DNA of 64,000 nt from Neolecta irregularis DAH-3. Taxonomy: Eukaryota > Ascomycota > Neolectomycetes > Neolectales > Neolectaceae. How positions within the stretch are numbered: the first letter of the stretch is position 1; each line of letters starts with the position of its first letter. The notes under the pieces were generated by a model. That model ran no database searches and had not been told where the DNA came from. It saw only the letters and a list, made by a program, of their open reading frames with translations. The DNA lies in NCBI GenBank assembly GCA_001929475.1, contig LXFE01000243.1:1-64000 (forward strand), in the 5' to 3' direction. Positions 47,765-58,963 of the stretch are shown here, piece after piece. A program made the translations under genes and the position numbers.

Positions 47765-48167
47765 TCTTCGGTTATAAGATAAAACGAAGAGGAGTGACTT
47801 TTTGATTCCTCGGGTGGCTTTTATGTATGAAACATTTCGGTAATGAGCTATGCAGATAAAACTATATAATAAATCCGTCGTTGGATAAATTGCGAAATAA
47901 TTAGAATATTCGAGTCGGTTCAAAAAGATCGCCCAACTCAAGCAATAAAGACTCCAGGTGGTCACCTAATTTAGTGACTCTTGTACTGATGATGGTAGTC
48001 ACCATTGATCCATTTCAACTTCAAGAATCTGCAAACGATAACTCTGATAGGTTACAAGGTGATTTGCCAGATCTACCCTAAACCCTCTTTCAAGGCAAAA
48101 ATGAGAATTTATCTCAAAGTATCAAAACCCCAAAACGACTATTAATACTGGATTCGGTTGGCAGACA

Positions 48168-48760
48168 ATGTGTGCACAAGGATTAGAAAGGGGCTACGAA
48201 ATCAATGTCGTAGTTAAATCATCCAAAATGATTCCTCGCGATATGCGTCATTGTGTGACCATTTTCGAAGGAGATGTACTATCGATCGATATTATAAACC
48301 TGACTTTAAGAAACGTCGAAGTGGTAGTCAGTATGTTGGCATTTCGTATTATCGGTGGTGGAAAAGACTAACCGGTGGCTACATTCTACGAGAAACTGGT
48401 ACTAGCTATGAAGCAGCAGGATGTTCAACGTATTGTTGTAATCTCGGGAGCAGGCCGAAATGACCAAGAGGATGTTGGGACAGGGAAGTTCCAATGGCTT
48501 ACCAAGCTACTGGCAAGCCTTCTCCTCAGCACATTACGAATCACATTAGTAGAGCTAATGAGATCATTACAACTAGTGGCATTCAGTTTACACTACTTAA
48601 ATTGTGTATTCCGCATGGAAGTGCAACGCTCCATATAGGCTCGAATATAGAACGAATTCTCAAGGATTCTTACGAGTTTCAAGGTGCAATATCATACATT
48701 TTGTATTCAGAGAACTTTCTACGAATGAGTGGATATATGCCTATAAGTCACGATATATAA
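48168..48760 (+). pseudogene. NmrA-like NAD(P)-binding protein, probably decayed or mis-spliced
   Basis: Fragments in different frames resemble the NmrA/SDR family: GLERGYEINVVVKSSKMIP, NVEVVVSML, then VATFYEKLVLAMKQQDVQRI, VVISGAG, and finally RANEIITTSGIQFTLLK to a TAA at 48758-48760. The glycine-rich dinucleotide loop is not well formed (INTGFGW). A stop precedes the second fragment and no short intron fits cleanly; a 56-bp intron could bridge the last join. It lies 230 bp left of a MITE. It may be a real gene with unusual introns. Confidence 0.45.
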
Positions 48761-48989
48761 CATCCTAAAGTCTAGGTATAGCATATGCAATATATGTGCA
48801 GTTAGAAATTCAATCAAGTGCCTGATCCCATTCACCACTTTTCATAAATCATCACATGTTCCTCGAAATTACTCTATATGTTTATCAACACAGTCAGTGT
48901 CTCAGGATATAAGGGCATTAATGTATACAAGGAAGGAATGCCAAACATATCTTATGTTCTTGGAATATAAGCTAGAAATATATCTTATA

Positions 48990-49302
48990 GGGTGCGTTTG
49001 GTGCGCGCCAAATTTCTTGAAATTTGGCAATTCTTCAAATTACAATTTTAAGCGCGCGTTTGGTGCCCCACTTTCTTGGAATAATTTTTCCGTCTTCCAA
49101 AATTCTTCAAAAAAGAAAAGGCCGGTTGCGCGACAAACAGTAAAAAATTGAAAACAGATTTGGTGTGCGCCAAACGTGTTGGGTGGGTTATAAAAATAAT
49201 TTCATAAATTGTACTTTTATGTGTTACACCAAACGCGCTCTTAAAATTGGAATTTGAAGAATGGCCAAATTTCAAGAAATATGGCGCGCACCAAACGCAC
49301 CC
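48990..49302. mobile_element. MITE related to the 38.7-kb transposon
   Basis: 313 bp with terminal inverted repeats GGGTGCGTTTGGTGCGCGCC and its complement ending GCGCACCAAACGCACCC, continuing inward (AAATTTCTTGAAATTTGGC). Internal copies of TTTGGTGYGC occur as in the larger element. No coding capacity. Flanks are ATA left and TTA right, so no exact target duplication, though a TTA occurs two bases further left. Confidence 0.85.
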
Positions 49303-49751
49303 TTAGTTTGTTTTGAGGAATTTACTTTACACTCGATTTTGACTTTGAATACTCTTTCCATTCAGGTAGTAGATATTAGAAATGACTCATGACCATTCAT
49401 ACAATCTTTAAAAAGGCTCTGACATTATAATACAACAGGAACATTCTTTATTTTGTAAGGCTGACATCTTTACACCCTCCACTCAGTGTGTCCATCAATC
49501 GATCTGAATGTCCATCAGATTGATGAGGATTGATTACCGTCAGAGCTTTTGGCTTGTTGAAGTTTAAGCTCTTGTCTGAGGCTAATGAATGGCTACCTGA
49601 GTTCGATGGCAGAGACTAAAAGAGTGATTTTTTATCACGTGACCTTTTTATAGTGGCTGGCGAACGCACCATAACTTCATTCCGGTTCTCGGCGAATATC
49701 GGTCCTTGTTCTCAACCACTCAATTCCAAGTTTAGGTATACCCTACAGATA
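49303..49751. other. Intergenic region right of the MITE
   Basis: AT-rich, 449 bp; a short GTCCATCA/TGTCCATCAG direct repeat near 49490-49520. It probably holds the promoter of the small membrane protein gene. Confidence 0.35.
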
Positions 49752-50175
49752 ATGAATACAAGGGGCTCTTTCTTCCTAGGATGGGGTGTGTTGATTCTTG
49801 GTATTAATTCTTGGTTGGGTCCCATTCAATTGCATAGCTGGTGGAGGAGCCTACTACTTTGCGAAGCGAGATATCAATGCCCGAAGAAGACAACAAGACT
49901 CTAGGAGAGTTTCTCCAACTGAATCACTCGAATGTTTGTCCTGCGATTGGAGTATATGTAGCTGATACCCTAGGGTGGCAAGTGACGGCTTTGGACGAAA
50001 AGACTCGGAAAGTATCATTTCTTGATTAACATCACATATTAATCCTTTTCAGGATCCTTCAGGAACTCCTTCGAACGATCTCAGCGAATCTGTGGATCCA
50101 GCTGCTCCAGGTGAAAGGAAAGCAAAACCGAAGACTGCCGCGGGCAGTAGGACGCCCGGGGATAGGCTAAGTTAG
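49752..50175 (+). CDS. Small single-pass membrane protein (DUF4748-like)
   Basis: MNTRGSFFLGWGVLILAGGG followed by AYYFAKRDINARRRQQ: one hydrophobic segment with a Gly-rich end and then a basic juxtamembrane YFAK..IN pattern that I recall from the fungal DUF4748 family of small, probably mitochondrial proteins. A 37-bp intron (GTATTA..CATAG, about 49801-49837) is well supported. The last exon, from about 50055, reads DPSGTPSNDLSESVDPAAPG to a TAG. The middle is ambiguous: either an intron of about 150 bp or two introns with a short exon. Confidence 0.6.
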
Positions 50176-50684
50176 TGAATATTCCGACATTTGAATAAAA
50201 ATATGATGGAACACACTCATAAATCTGGAACAGGAGGTAAATCACACTAACTAAAGTTTTTTAGTAAAATAGGAAAAACTTCAGAAAACATGTCACTGAA
50301 TGGTGTACTCTTTCTCTTAAATTCATCTGGTAAATTCTTTATCCAAGTCCAATCCAAATTATTTCGCATAAATATCACATAACTGCATCATTTGAAGCTT
50401 TGACTACTACTTCCTACCAAACTATCATTTTTGCATACCTGAAAGAAGGAATTCGCACTTTGCAGATAACCATGACAGAAGGTAAGCCTTCACGTGTCCC
50501 AAATTTAGATTTTACAAGCTCAACAACTAATTGGCGCCAATCCATTTATTTGAAAATCCCTCCATCGTCACGGACAGCGTTCTGATTTTTGTAAACCTGC
50601 TTGTAAAGCAATTCGTTGCAATCTCGCTTTTTATCCGGTACGACAGGCATTATTATAAACGTGTCTGTCGATCAATAACTTGCA
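50176..50684. other. Intergenic region
   Basis: 509 bp upstream of the MFS gene; short frames without motifs. Confidence 0.4.
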
Positions 50685-52179
50685 ATGTGCTCGCTCAAAC
50701 ATCAACCGGTACCTGAGAAGAAGGTATCGAATCGCAGAAACATCTCTGCAAAGGCAGTTACTAGGTGAGGATTAATTCATCTCTTGAGGCTAATCAATTA
50801 GAATCGTCTTCGTTGCATTAATTCTTGATCTCTTGGCATTCACTCTTATTCTTCCATTGGTACATCTCTACATTTTGTGATCTGTTCAGAAATTAGTTTC
50901 CACGGATGATTGAATACTACCTCGTTCAAGAACTTTCACATCCATCGATACTGAGCGAAATCCTTAAATTTCTAAACTCTCTTAAACCCTCTTCTTTACA
51001 ACACGAGAAATGGGATACGGTGTTACTTGGAGGAGTAGTTGGAAGTCTTTTCTCGTTGCTGCAATGCGTTGCGAGCCCGATCATTGGGTCATTAAGTGAC
51101 CGAGGTGGCCGAAGACGAACATTATTACTGACAATGGTAAGCGTTCTCCATGATTCGATAGCGTTGACACCAAGTTTGGGAATATTCTGAGTTGTTCATT
51201 ATGGCTGTTTGCATCGAACTTTTATATATTTCTCGCGTCTCGAATCGTCGGTGGCTTAAGTGAAGGAAACGTACAATTAAGTATTGCAATTATCTCTGAT
51301 ATAACAACATCGGACACGCGTTCTAGAGGCCTTGTTCGTATTTTCCTGACTGTTGTTAATATTTAGGCTATGGTTGGTATAGCCTTTGCTATTTCGTTCA
51401 CAATTGGACCAGCTCTTGGAGCATACTTTGCTCACTTTCAAGCTGATTCGTTGCCAACTCCATTTGCCTGCTCAGCGTTGATTGCACTCGGTTTGCTGAT
51501 CATTGAGACGCTTTTCATTGCCTACGCATTACCAGAAACGATGCCAAAGTCCCAAGAAATCAAGCAGCAGACTGCTGTCTCAGAATCCCAAACTTTAGAG
51601 CTCGAGAAGCTTGGATGGATTCATTTCGGTCATCTCTTGTTCTTCTCGGGATTAGAGTTCTCGCTTACGGCATACTCGCTTATTATCATATACTAATTCA
51701 AACAGTTCCTAACCTTTGACTTGTTTTCTTATACTTCAGCTCAAAATGGAAAGTTACTGGGCTTCATCGGTCTTTTTAGTACTCTCATTCAAGGATTTCT
51801 GCGCCGCACTGCAATCACAGATAAAACTCTTGTTTATACAGGTCTTTTTTCGTGTTTCTTCTCATTTATCCTTCTTTCGTTGACGAAATCCGAGACAACA
51901 CTCTATCTCTCTGCCTCACTTCTTGCGATCGTTAGTGCAACCGTGGTCAATAATCTAAATAGTCTTGCAAGTAAAATGGCTGATGTTGAACGACGCGGGA
52001 AAGAAATGGGAGGATTTCGGGCTATGGGGCAATTCGGACGAGCGCTTGGGCCAATCTTATGTTGTGGAATTTACTGGAGGATCGGAAAGGAAGGTGCATA
52101 TCTTTTGGGTGCAGTGGGTTTGGCATTTGTGATTGCGGGATTATGGACTTTAGATGTGAAAAAGTCCAAGATTCCTTGA
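50685..52179 (+). CDS. MFS transporter, MFSD10/TetA-like
   Basis: Major facilitator with 11-12 membrane helices, 437 aa. Exons 50685-50764, 50802-50859, 50897-51136, 51175-51333, 51367-51669 and 51706-52179. Motif A is GSLSDRGGRRRT in the loop after helix 2; also IGPALGAYFA, and RRGKEMGGFRAMGQFGRALG in the C-terminal half. The order matches the MFSD10 family of organic-anion or drug transporters; substrate unknown. The last intron (51670-51705, 36 bp) has a GC donor (ACG/GCATAC) and a textbook TACTAAT branch site and rebuilds GLEFSLTFLTF. Confidence 0.88.
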
Positions 52180-52791
52180 GAAACAGTACGTTTTAATTAA
52201 GTTGACCGATGTTGTTTTTTAAATTTGGTTATTATTACACCATGAAGTTCTTCAAGTCTGACGAATACTCTTTGATACTTTCTACTAATTCCATGATGGC
52301 AGATCTTCCATATCATGAAAACAAGGGCTCCTTTTGTTCAAATTTTCAGTTTCTGAGTTCTCTCGTGCTTAATACAGGTTGAGAATGTTGAAACCTGACT
52401 GCTTTGGGGACCCTGGCAGTCAAATACAAATTTTTAATGCTAACCTTTTGCATCTTTTTGGAAAGAATGCTCCTGATGAGCATATTTTTCTGACAGGTAT
52501 TGCCATCAACCTTGTCTTACAATTGAAGGACAAATATAAGATAAAAAGACAATTCTAAATAACGAAGTAAGTAGTATTTCGTATAATTACCACTGCACCA
52601 ACATTCAGAGCCATAAAATGATCTAAAAGATTTGCCAGTTCTACAAACATCATGTTATAATGCAGATATACTCGAAAACTTCCCTCGCTTCGTTTCGTCA
52701 TAATGACCAAAAACCCCACAAAAACTTACAAATTTGAAAAAAGAGATGGAAAACTATGTCCATTGAAAAACCCCGATGTTTGCCTTACCCA
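52180..52791. other. Convergent 3' intergenic region
   Basis: 612 bp of AT-rich DNA between the MFS gene and the histidine kinase. Nothing recognised. Confidence 0.4.
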
Positions 52792-55700
52792 TCATACCTT
52801 CCCAGTCTTGTCCATGTTCATACCAACACCCTTATCCTGACCGGAAATCCGTGCAAGTACAACTTTCATCTTTTCTAGTAATTCAGGAATACGGTATGGT
52901 TTTGTCACAAAATCATCCATTCCAGCAGCGATCATTTTATCGATTTGTTCTTTTCGAGCGTTGGCACTTACCGCGATTGCAGGTACATGACCGCAAAGTT
53001 CACCTTTTTGTTCCATTTCGCGAATCTTACGGACGCATGTTATTCCATCCATGACCTTTTTGGTCAACTCTAAATAAAGAAAGGACAAAGTTTTACCGGC
53101 ATTTCTACGTCAACAAGACAGATATCCAGAGGAAAAGCATCGTCCAGGGCACTACTCCGGAATTTAGACTTTGCGATTTGTTCGAGTGCCTCTTGGCCAT
53201 GATTGGCAACGTATGTTGTCCATCCGATTTGATTCAACTGTTTTCGAAGAATCCGCTGATTAATTACATTGTCTTCGACAATCAACACGTGTAGGTCTGA
53301 CAAGTTTAAAAGAGTGAAATTGTAGCTCGATTGATTTAATTGAAATGCATCCACTAATTTTGGCGAAGTTGAGACTACCGGTAATGAATTCATCGATTTA
53401 TCATCTGGGTTTGATCCACGTTGTGCCACGATATAGAAAGCAAAAGTCGATCCTTGACCTTCTACGGAAGATACTGTAATCTCGCCACCTTGAAGTTCAA
53501 CCAATTTCCGGCATATAAAGAGGCCTAAATATTAGGCGTACTGAGATTTCAAATATACCAAGTCCACTACCACCATACTTGACATGAGTCTTTGGGGTAG
53601 CTTGCATAAATCTTTGGAAAAGGATTGCCCGTTCGCCCTCTTTAAGTCCAGACCCTGTATCCGTGACCGAAAAAATTAAATATATCGGGTTCTCGACTAG
53701 TATAGTGCATTGGTTGATCGTCGAATCCGGAAGTGAAGGTCGTTCGGTTGATGCGCTAATGTTGAGTTTGATTAGCCTATGTGGTCTCTTATCCGTGAAT
53801 TCTAAATAAATAAGTTCATAAAACTATAAGGAAATTGTACTTATGGCGTTTGTAAACAAATTGATGAGAACCTGATTGAATCGACTAGGGTCAGCTTTTA
53901 CCCAACAGATACCTAATTCAGTATAACTTTTGTCAAAATCCAACTCAGATGCGATTTGCTTCGACTGTAATTCTGCCTCAAACATCTTCAATACCCCTTC
54001 CACACATTCCTTTAGCTGGAAATCGACAGGTGTAACTAACAATAAATTTGAATCGACTTTAGATAGCGTCAATATATCATTGGTAATTCGTCTCATATGT
54101 GTTGTGCAAAGAACTATTGTTTTCATATCTAAAATATTTTCGTTGACTTTCCGAGCGATATCGATTGAAGAGAAAGATTTACGAGAAGATACCATTTGTA
54201 AAAGATTGTGTAGGCTCTCAACGACAAAATCGACCGTCTGTATGATGGCACCGAGAGGATTTCTCATTTCATGGGAAGTCATGTCGATAAAATATTCCTG
54301 TTGCCGTTTCCGTTCAATTCTTGATGTCAGAAGGAGGCACATGGATGAAATCTTACGCTTCTTCAGCCCTCTTTTGTTGATATTTTTCTGAGTTTTTTCG
54401 TTCAGATACGTTCATTATACAACCGGTAACTCCTATTATTTGACCATGATGGTCATATTCAGGTGCTGAAGAAGCGATTGTCCATCGTTCTTTACCTTGG
54501 TATGGGGTCTTCCAACGATATTCTAGCCTTCTAAATTTTCGTGATTAGTATGCTTTGGAAGAAACGAACTGCTGCTCTCCACGGAAACACTTTTCCCAAC
54601 TTGACTTTACTAGCTTCAAATCATCCGGATGTATGCTGTCCATCCATTCTGTTAATGGCTGGGATTTTGGGTTGCCAGAAATTTCCGACCACGCTTGGTT
54701 GACGTAAGATAATGCTCCTGATGAATCGGCTATGTATATTCCAGCAGGACAAATCTCTGCCATGCGAGTGAACTTCATTTCTGATTGCTTCAACTCTTTT
54801 GTTGTTTGAGCTAGCTGCCTTTGCAACTCGATGCCATTTTGACGACTGAGTTCAGTAATTTCGTTGACTCTTAGGGATAAGACTGATGATTTAGCGGGAA
54901 GGGCATACCGTTTGACATCTTCTTCGAAGAGTTGTACTCGACCCATTCCAGTTGCCAGTTGTCGTGACAATAACTCTAGAAAGATTTGATAAACTTCATC
55001 AAAAGGACGTCGAGGATTCAAGCCCATCATCAACATGCCGCTTGGCCGATCGCCTTCATTTGCAAATATTGGGTATATGACAGCTCGTTGAACCGGAATA
55101 TCCCACCCTCTCCTACATTGATCCGACCCAGCACAGAATTCCTCAACGTTTTCGAATAAAACATAAGAAATGGATTTGTGTGCGGTGATGTAGTATTCTG
55201 CAAGAGGGGATGAAGCATCTATAAGATAGGGTATCAAATTATGGTTAGAGGGAAGTCCTATCGATGCACTGAGGACAAAACTGAGTTGCTGGATTTTATA
55301 GATACAGGCGAAAGGGATATCGTAAGGATTGGAAAGCAACGATTCAAGCGCTACCTGATAAAAGTTATCGGCTTCCTGGGCGGTGGCTAGAGGATCACTA
55401 ATGGACTCGCACTCGATATACCTGCCATCTGCCCGAGATTTCTCAGTGTTTGAATATGGCGTTCTGCGATTACTCGCTTTGTACTATCGAAAGCAGGGTT
55501 CAATAGCCCGCCGACTTTTCCGTCTGGATGCAAGACGGGAACAAGGCTCCATGAAAAATAGCATTCTTCGAGGAACCCGTGACGATTTATGAAGAGGAGA
55601 TCGTCGTCTTTGGTAGAAGGTTTGGCGTTGTAGAATGCATTTTCCATTGTCTCTTCCATAAGTTGCCAGATCTGCAGGGCTATCAGCACTAGACGTCTCG

Positions 55701-56314
55701 TATGGCTAGGCTACCTCTGGCCAGCCCTCGCGATAGAGCTTCCCTAGAAGGGATGGGTGTTTTTGGGCTGTTAATTCAGTGTATGGCTTGTTGTACAGGA
55801 TGACAAGGTCTTCTCCCCAGTACAAAGCGGTTGGAAAGGGACAGGCGAGGACGAAGCTGCATATTGTTCTGAGGGCAATAGGCCACTCGCTGGGATCACC
55901 TATGGAGGTATTTGCCCAGTCCACGCTTTCCAGCAGCTTTATGTGGTTTTGGAATGCCTGCGACTGCTTATGGAGGTTCACTACGCTGGGGAACCCTGTG
56001 CTCTCCGCGGGTTGGGTTTCGCCAGTGACGATGCTCGAGCCGCGCACCAGCGTCTTTGTCCACCGAATCTGCGAGTGATGAGCAGCGAATAGCCCTGCAG
56101 GCGTGGAATAGTGCACTGGCGACATTTTGTCGAACAGGAAATGTGCAAACGGGTCTGACAGCGCGACCAACGAAAATATGCAGGATGCGCCCAGATATTC
56201 TTTGAACCGCGGGTTCGAATATGCCGTGCGCTTAGTCGTGCCGCACACAACCAGCGCAGGCACCGGAAGTGCATCCAGATATTCGACCAGCAGCAGATCG
56301 CAAGGCCCGTGCAT
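52792..56314 (-). CDS. Hybrid sensor histidine kinase
   Basis: Two-component phosphorelay sensor, 1071 aa in nine exons (introns 55672-55714, 55387-55421, 54870-54908, 54531-54569, 54320-54356, 53802-53840, 53525-53558, 53056-53096). The N-terminal PAS-like region (about 100-250) has WANTSIGDPSEWP, LYWGEDLVILYN and YREGWPEIW, shared by a class of fungal hybrid kinases. Next a GAF-like part beginning NPYDIPFACIYKI (about 295), a PAS domain (ICPAGIYIADSSG), HisKA with phospho-acceptor in TSHEMRNPL (about 616), HATPase with N box LFTNAIKFT, DTGSGL and GGSGLGLF, then a receiver domain with IVEDN, phospho-acceptor Asp in CLVDVEMPVMDG, AVSANA and VTKPY. All key residues are present. No membrane segment, so probably cytosolic. 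Start shares a 191-bp region with the RnpA-like gene. Confidence 0.95.
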
Positions 56315-56505
56315 TTGCAGGACTGGCGCTAGAAAAAAGAATTTTTTTATTGCGGCTTAGAAAGGATGGCAGAAGGCAAAAGGGCGATTCGGATTTCGGT
56401 TTCCTCGGGTTCGGCGCGACCCCGGCGGGTGATTATAGGGTAGGGGCAGCGCCACTCCCAAACCTCGAGGTGCGCCCTTTGATCCAAACCATTCCACACA
56501 AACGC
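56315..56505. promoter_or_regulatory. Divergent promoter, histidine kinase / RnpA-like
   Basis: 191 bp between two divergent start codons. Contains an A/T run (AAAAAAGAATTTTTTTATTG, 56333-56352). No specific site assigned. Confidence 0.4.
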
Positions 56506-57440
56506 ATGAATCCGCCATTTATTCTCAAAGGCATCCCCGCATTCCAGGGCCTCGAGCGTTTTTTTGCAATGCCCTCGAAAATCCGCACACCTGCTTTTAG
56601 CCTCCGCGTCCGCTTTCGCGACCCCAGCGACAAAAATCCCGTTCGAGTCTTGGTTGTCGCCAGCAAGAAACAGATTTCAAACAGTGCTGTTGTCAGAAAT
56701 CGTGTGCGGAGGAGGATAATGGAGGCCGTACGAGTCTCCCTCAGAGAAACAAACCTCTCTTTTGTCTTTGGTGTGCCATCCATCTTCGTCCCTCTCGTTG
56801 ACCCGCAAAAGACTCTCCACGTGATCTTTTCTTCATCTCGCTCGTTGAAGTGTATTCCATGGAGTGGACTGCTCTGCTTCACTATGTCAGAAATGCAATC
56901 GTCCAGACGGAGACGCAAAATCCCAACCTCACAAGACGTGTGACGTTGCCTAGCCGTGTAACGTCGCGCAACCAAAAGCCCGTGCCAAAAGGACAGGAAT
57001 CTCTGAATAAAAGTCCAGTAAAACACAGATCAGAGTCGATAGACTATGTCATGACAAACTGGGCTAAACCGTTCTCCTCATATTTTTCCAACAAACCAGA
57101 AAAATTTAAACCTCGTTCTCCAGGCGACTTTAATTGTACTAAAAGAGACCGGAATTGTACAAATCCATCTCCGGAGCCACCTCAAAGATACGAGAATACG
57201 GAAAAACAGATCTCCAGGTCATCACCAGGAAAAGAAAGATCACCACCTAAACAAACAGAGACACTGCAATGGTCCAATTTTTCTCGTTCAAGTAACACAA
57301 GAGATCAAAACGATAGCCATATAAGAAACCTCGACTCACTGTCTCCGCACTGGGAACAGCCTTCCTGGTCATGCAAAGGTCCAGAAAATATCATGAACAT
57401 CCTCAAAAGAGGAACAAGGTCACAAGGAAGAAGAGACTAG
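56506..57440 (+). CDS. Bacterial-type RNase P protein component (RnpA-like), probably mitochondrial
   Basis: Exons 56506-56770 and 56812-57440 (41-bp intron) give 297 aa. Residues about 20-115 follow bacterial RnpA: FSLRVRFRD, RVLVVASKKQISNSAVVRNR with the RNR signature, VRRRIMEAVR, and after the splice SPRDLFFISLVEVYSMEWTA followed by LLHYVRNAI. In bacteria this subunit assists RNase P RNA in tRNA 5' maturation; a mitochondrial role is inferred from the family. The remaining 170 residues are basic, Ser/Pro-rich and disordered-looking, unlike bacterial RnpA (about 120 aa). The ATG at 56506 is the first that gives a normal N-terminus; the frame is open further upstream but overlaps the kinase gene. 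Confidence 0.8.
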
Positions 57441-58014
57441 ACTTAGCAAGATCTTGTCTCGTTCCCCAATCAAGGGTTGGAAAAATTGACATCTTGCTCA
57501 TTATTTATCTACTGGTATAAAAGCGAAATTCTGGCGTTTACCGCCACATCAACCAAACAGCATGTGGGGACTTAATAATGTCCCATGATCAGACAGCACC
57601 GGCACTCCTCATCGCAAACCACCATGACTCACCCAGCGATTCAAGGCTCACTGACGTCAATGCTGATCAAAACTGTCTGACTGTGGCAAACAGTACCACC
57701 GAGTCAATTCAGGACGGTCACAAGCTTCGCCACTCGAGAGGTATGCAGGGAGGCAAACAGAGATGAGGAAGCGCATGTGCCAGTTCTTCTATCAAGCCAG
57801 GCCAAACCGGAGCAAGAATATACGTAGTTGTCTTTATTTCCTGAATCGCGATCGTATATTCCCAGCGAAGCCTCCTGGGAGGCAAGTCCGGACACCCAAC
57901 TCTCCCACAGCAGTCTGTTTTTTTGCATGAAATTACCCTCACAACAACATGCAGCAGTATCAAGCGAGATAATTTCAAAACTTTGCTACTAGTAACTCGC
58001 AAGGAACTCCCAGT
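57441..58014. other. Intergenic region
   Basis: 574 bp; short frames on both strands, none supported. Confidence 0.4.
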
Positions 58015-58169
58015 GTAAGGATATACCCAATCGGTATACCTAACCAATACAGTAATCAGGCGTTGGTAGAATATGAAGCGGAGTTCGTAGTGATACCTAT
58101 CCTGACTCACAACATTTAGACTAGAAATATATCCTGGTCTTATTTGTAATTTCTGGCGATAAGCTTACA
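58015..58169. mobile_element. Solo LTR, copy 1
   Basis: 155 bp beginning TGTAAGGATATACCC and ending AGCTTACA, with short terminal inverted repeats TGTAAG/CTTACA. It is flanked by an exact 5-bp target duplication CCCAG (58010-58014 and 58170-58174). No internal retroelement genes, so a solo LTR left by recombination. Confidence 0.85.
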
Positions 58170-58963
58170 CCCAGTTCCAGAAATCCCTCTCTTCACCATG
58201 GAATTGCAAAAAACAGTAAAGATGCAAAATATCTATACGTTGGTGTTCGTGATCTGGAAAAGCCAGGTCAATGTCTAATATTTACACCGAATATGTTGTG
58301 CTTGTCCTTCAAAGACTCTTTCAGCGCGGTTAAGCGGTAGGCCAATTATCCTTTTTTGTGGTTCCGATGAATGTTAAAACGTCCACTAGAATCTCTATTC
58401 TAAAGCACTCAAATTAGGCATTCTGGGATGTAAGCTTTCTCCTACTTATATATCCCATAGTCAAGATCCGAAGCCGAGCTTATTCACGCAGAGAATTCCA
58501 GGAGTGGAAATACCTGCTCATAACCAAAGACCCGCCGATACCCCGGGAATAAACCAGTCGCAGATGTCGTCGAATTGATATTTGGCGCAGCTTACCTTAG
58601 CGGTGCAGTTGAAGAAGGTTTTCATGTTGCGTAAGTGTTTGGGTTATCAGTGTCTGGTGCTGGTAATTTTGAGTATCTTGGCGAAACAGCTGGCATTATA
58701 TCCTTATGGTAATTTAATCGGATACTTTGTAGTTAACGCGACAAGGAATACGTCAACTAATGTAGGCAAGACTTGAGCTCGGTGATGATACTTGAACTCT
58801 AGCCATATTTCTCTTTCATAACCCAAACTATTCAAATGCCCAGAAGTAGGCCTACGATATACAAACGTTCCCTATTCTAAAATAAATTATTCCTACAAAA
58901 AGAAACTTGCCAGCAGCAGGCTTGAAAGTTTTACAAGTGACGTCCATTCTGTCTCTTAGAGGA
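58170..58963. other. Degenerate intergenic region
   Basis: Between the solo LTR and the 3' end of the F-box gene. A frame at 58582-58776 is open but has no motif. Sequence near 58500-58740 may be a decayed gene; no family can be named. Confidence 0.35.

Noticed and set aside
51721-51760. ATG-less restart of the MFS gene as a separate gene
   Set aside because: A 36-bp GC-AG intron with TACTAAT joins it to the preceding exon and restores the transporter sequence.
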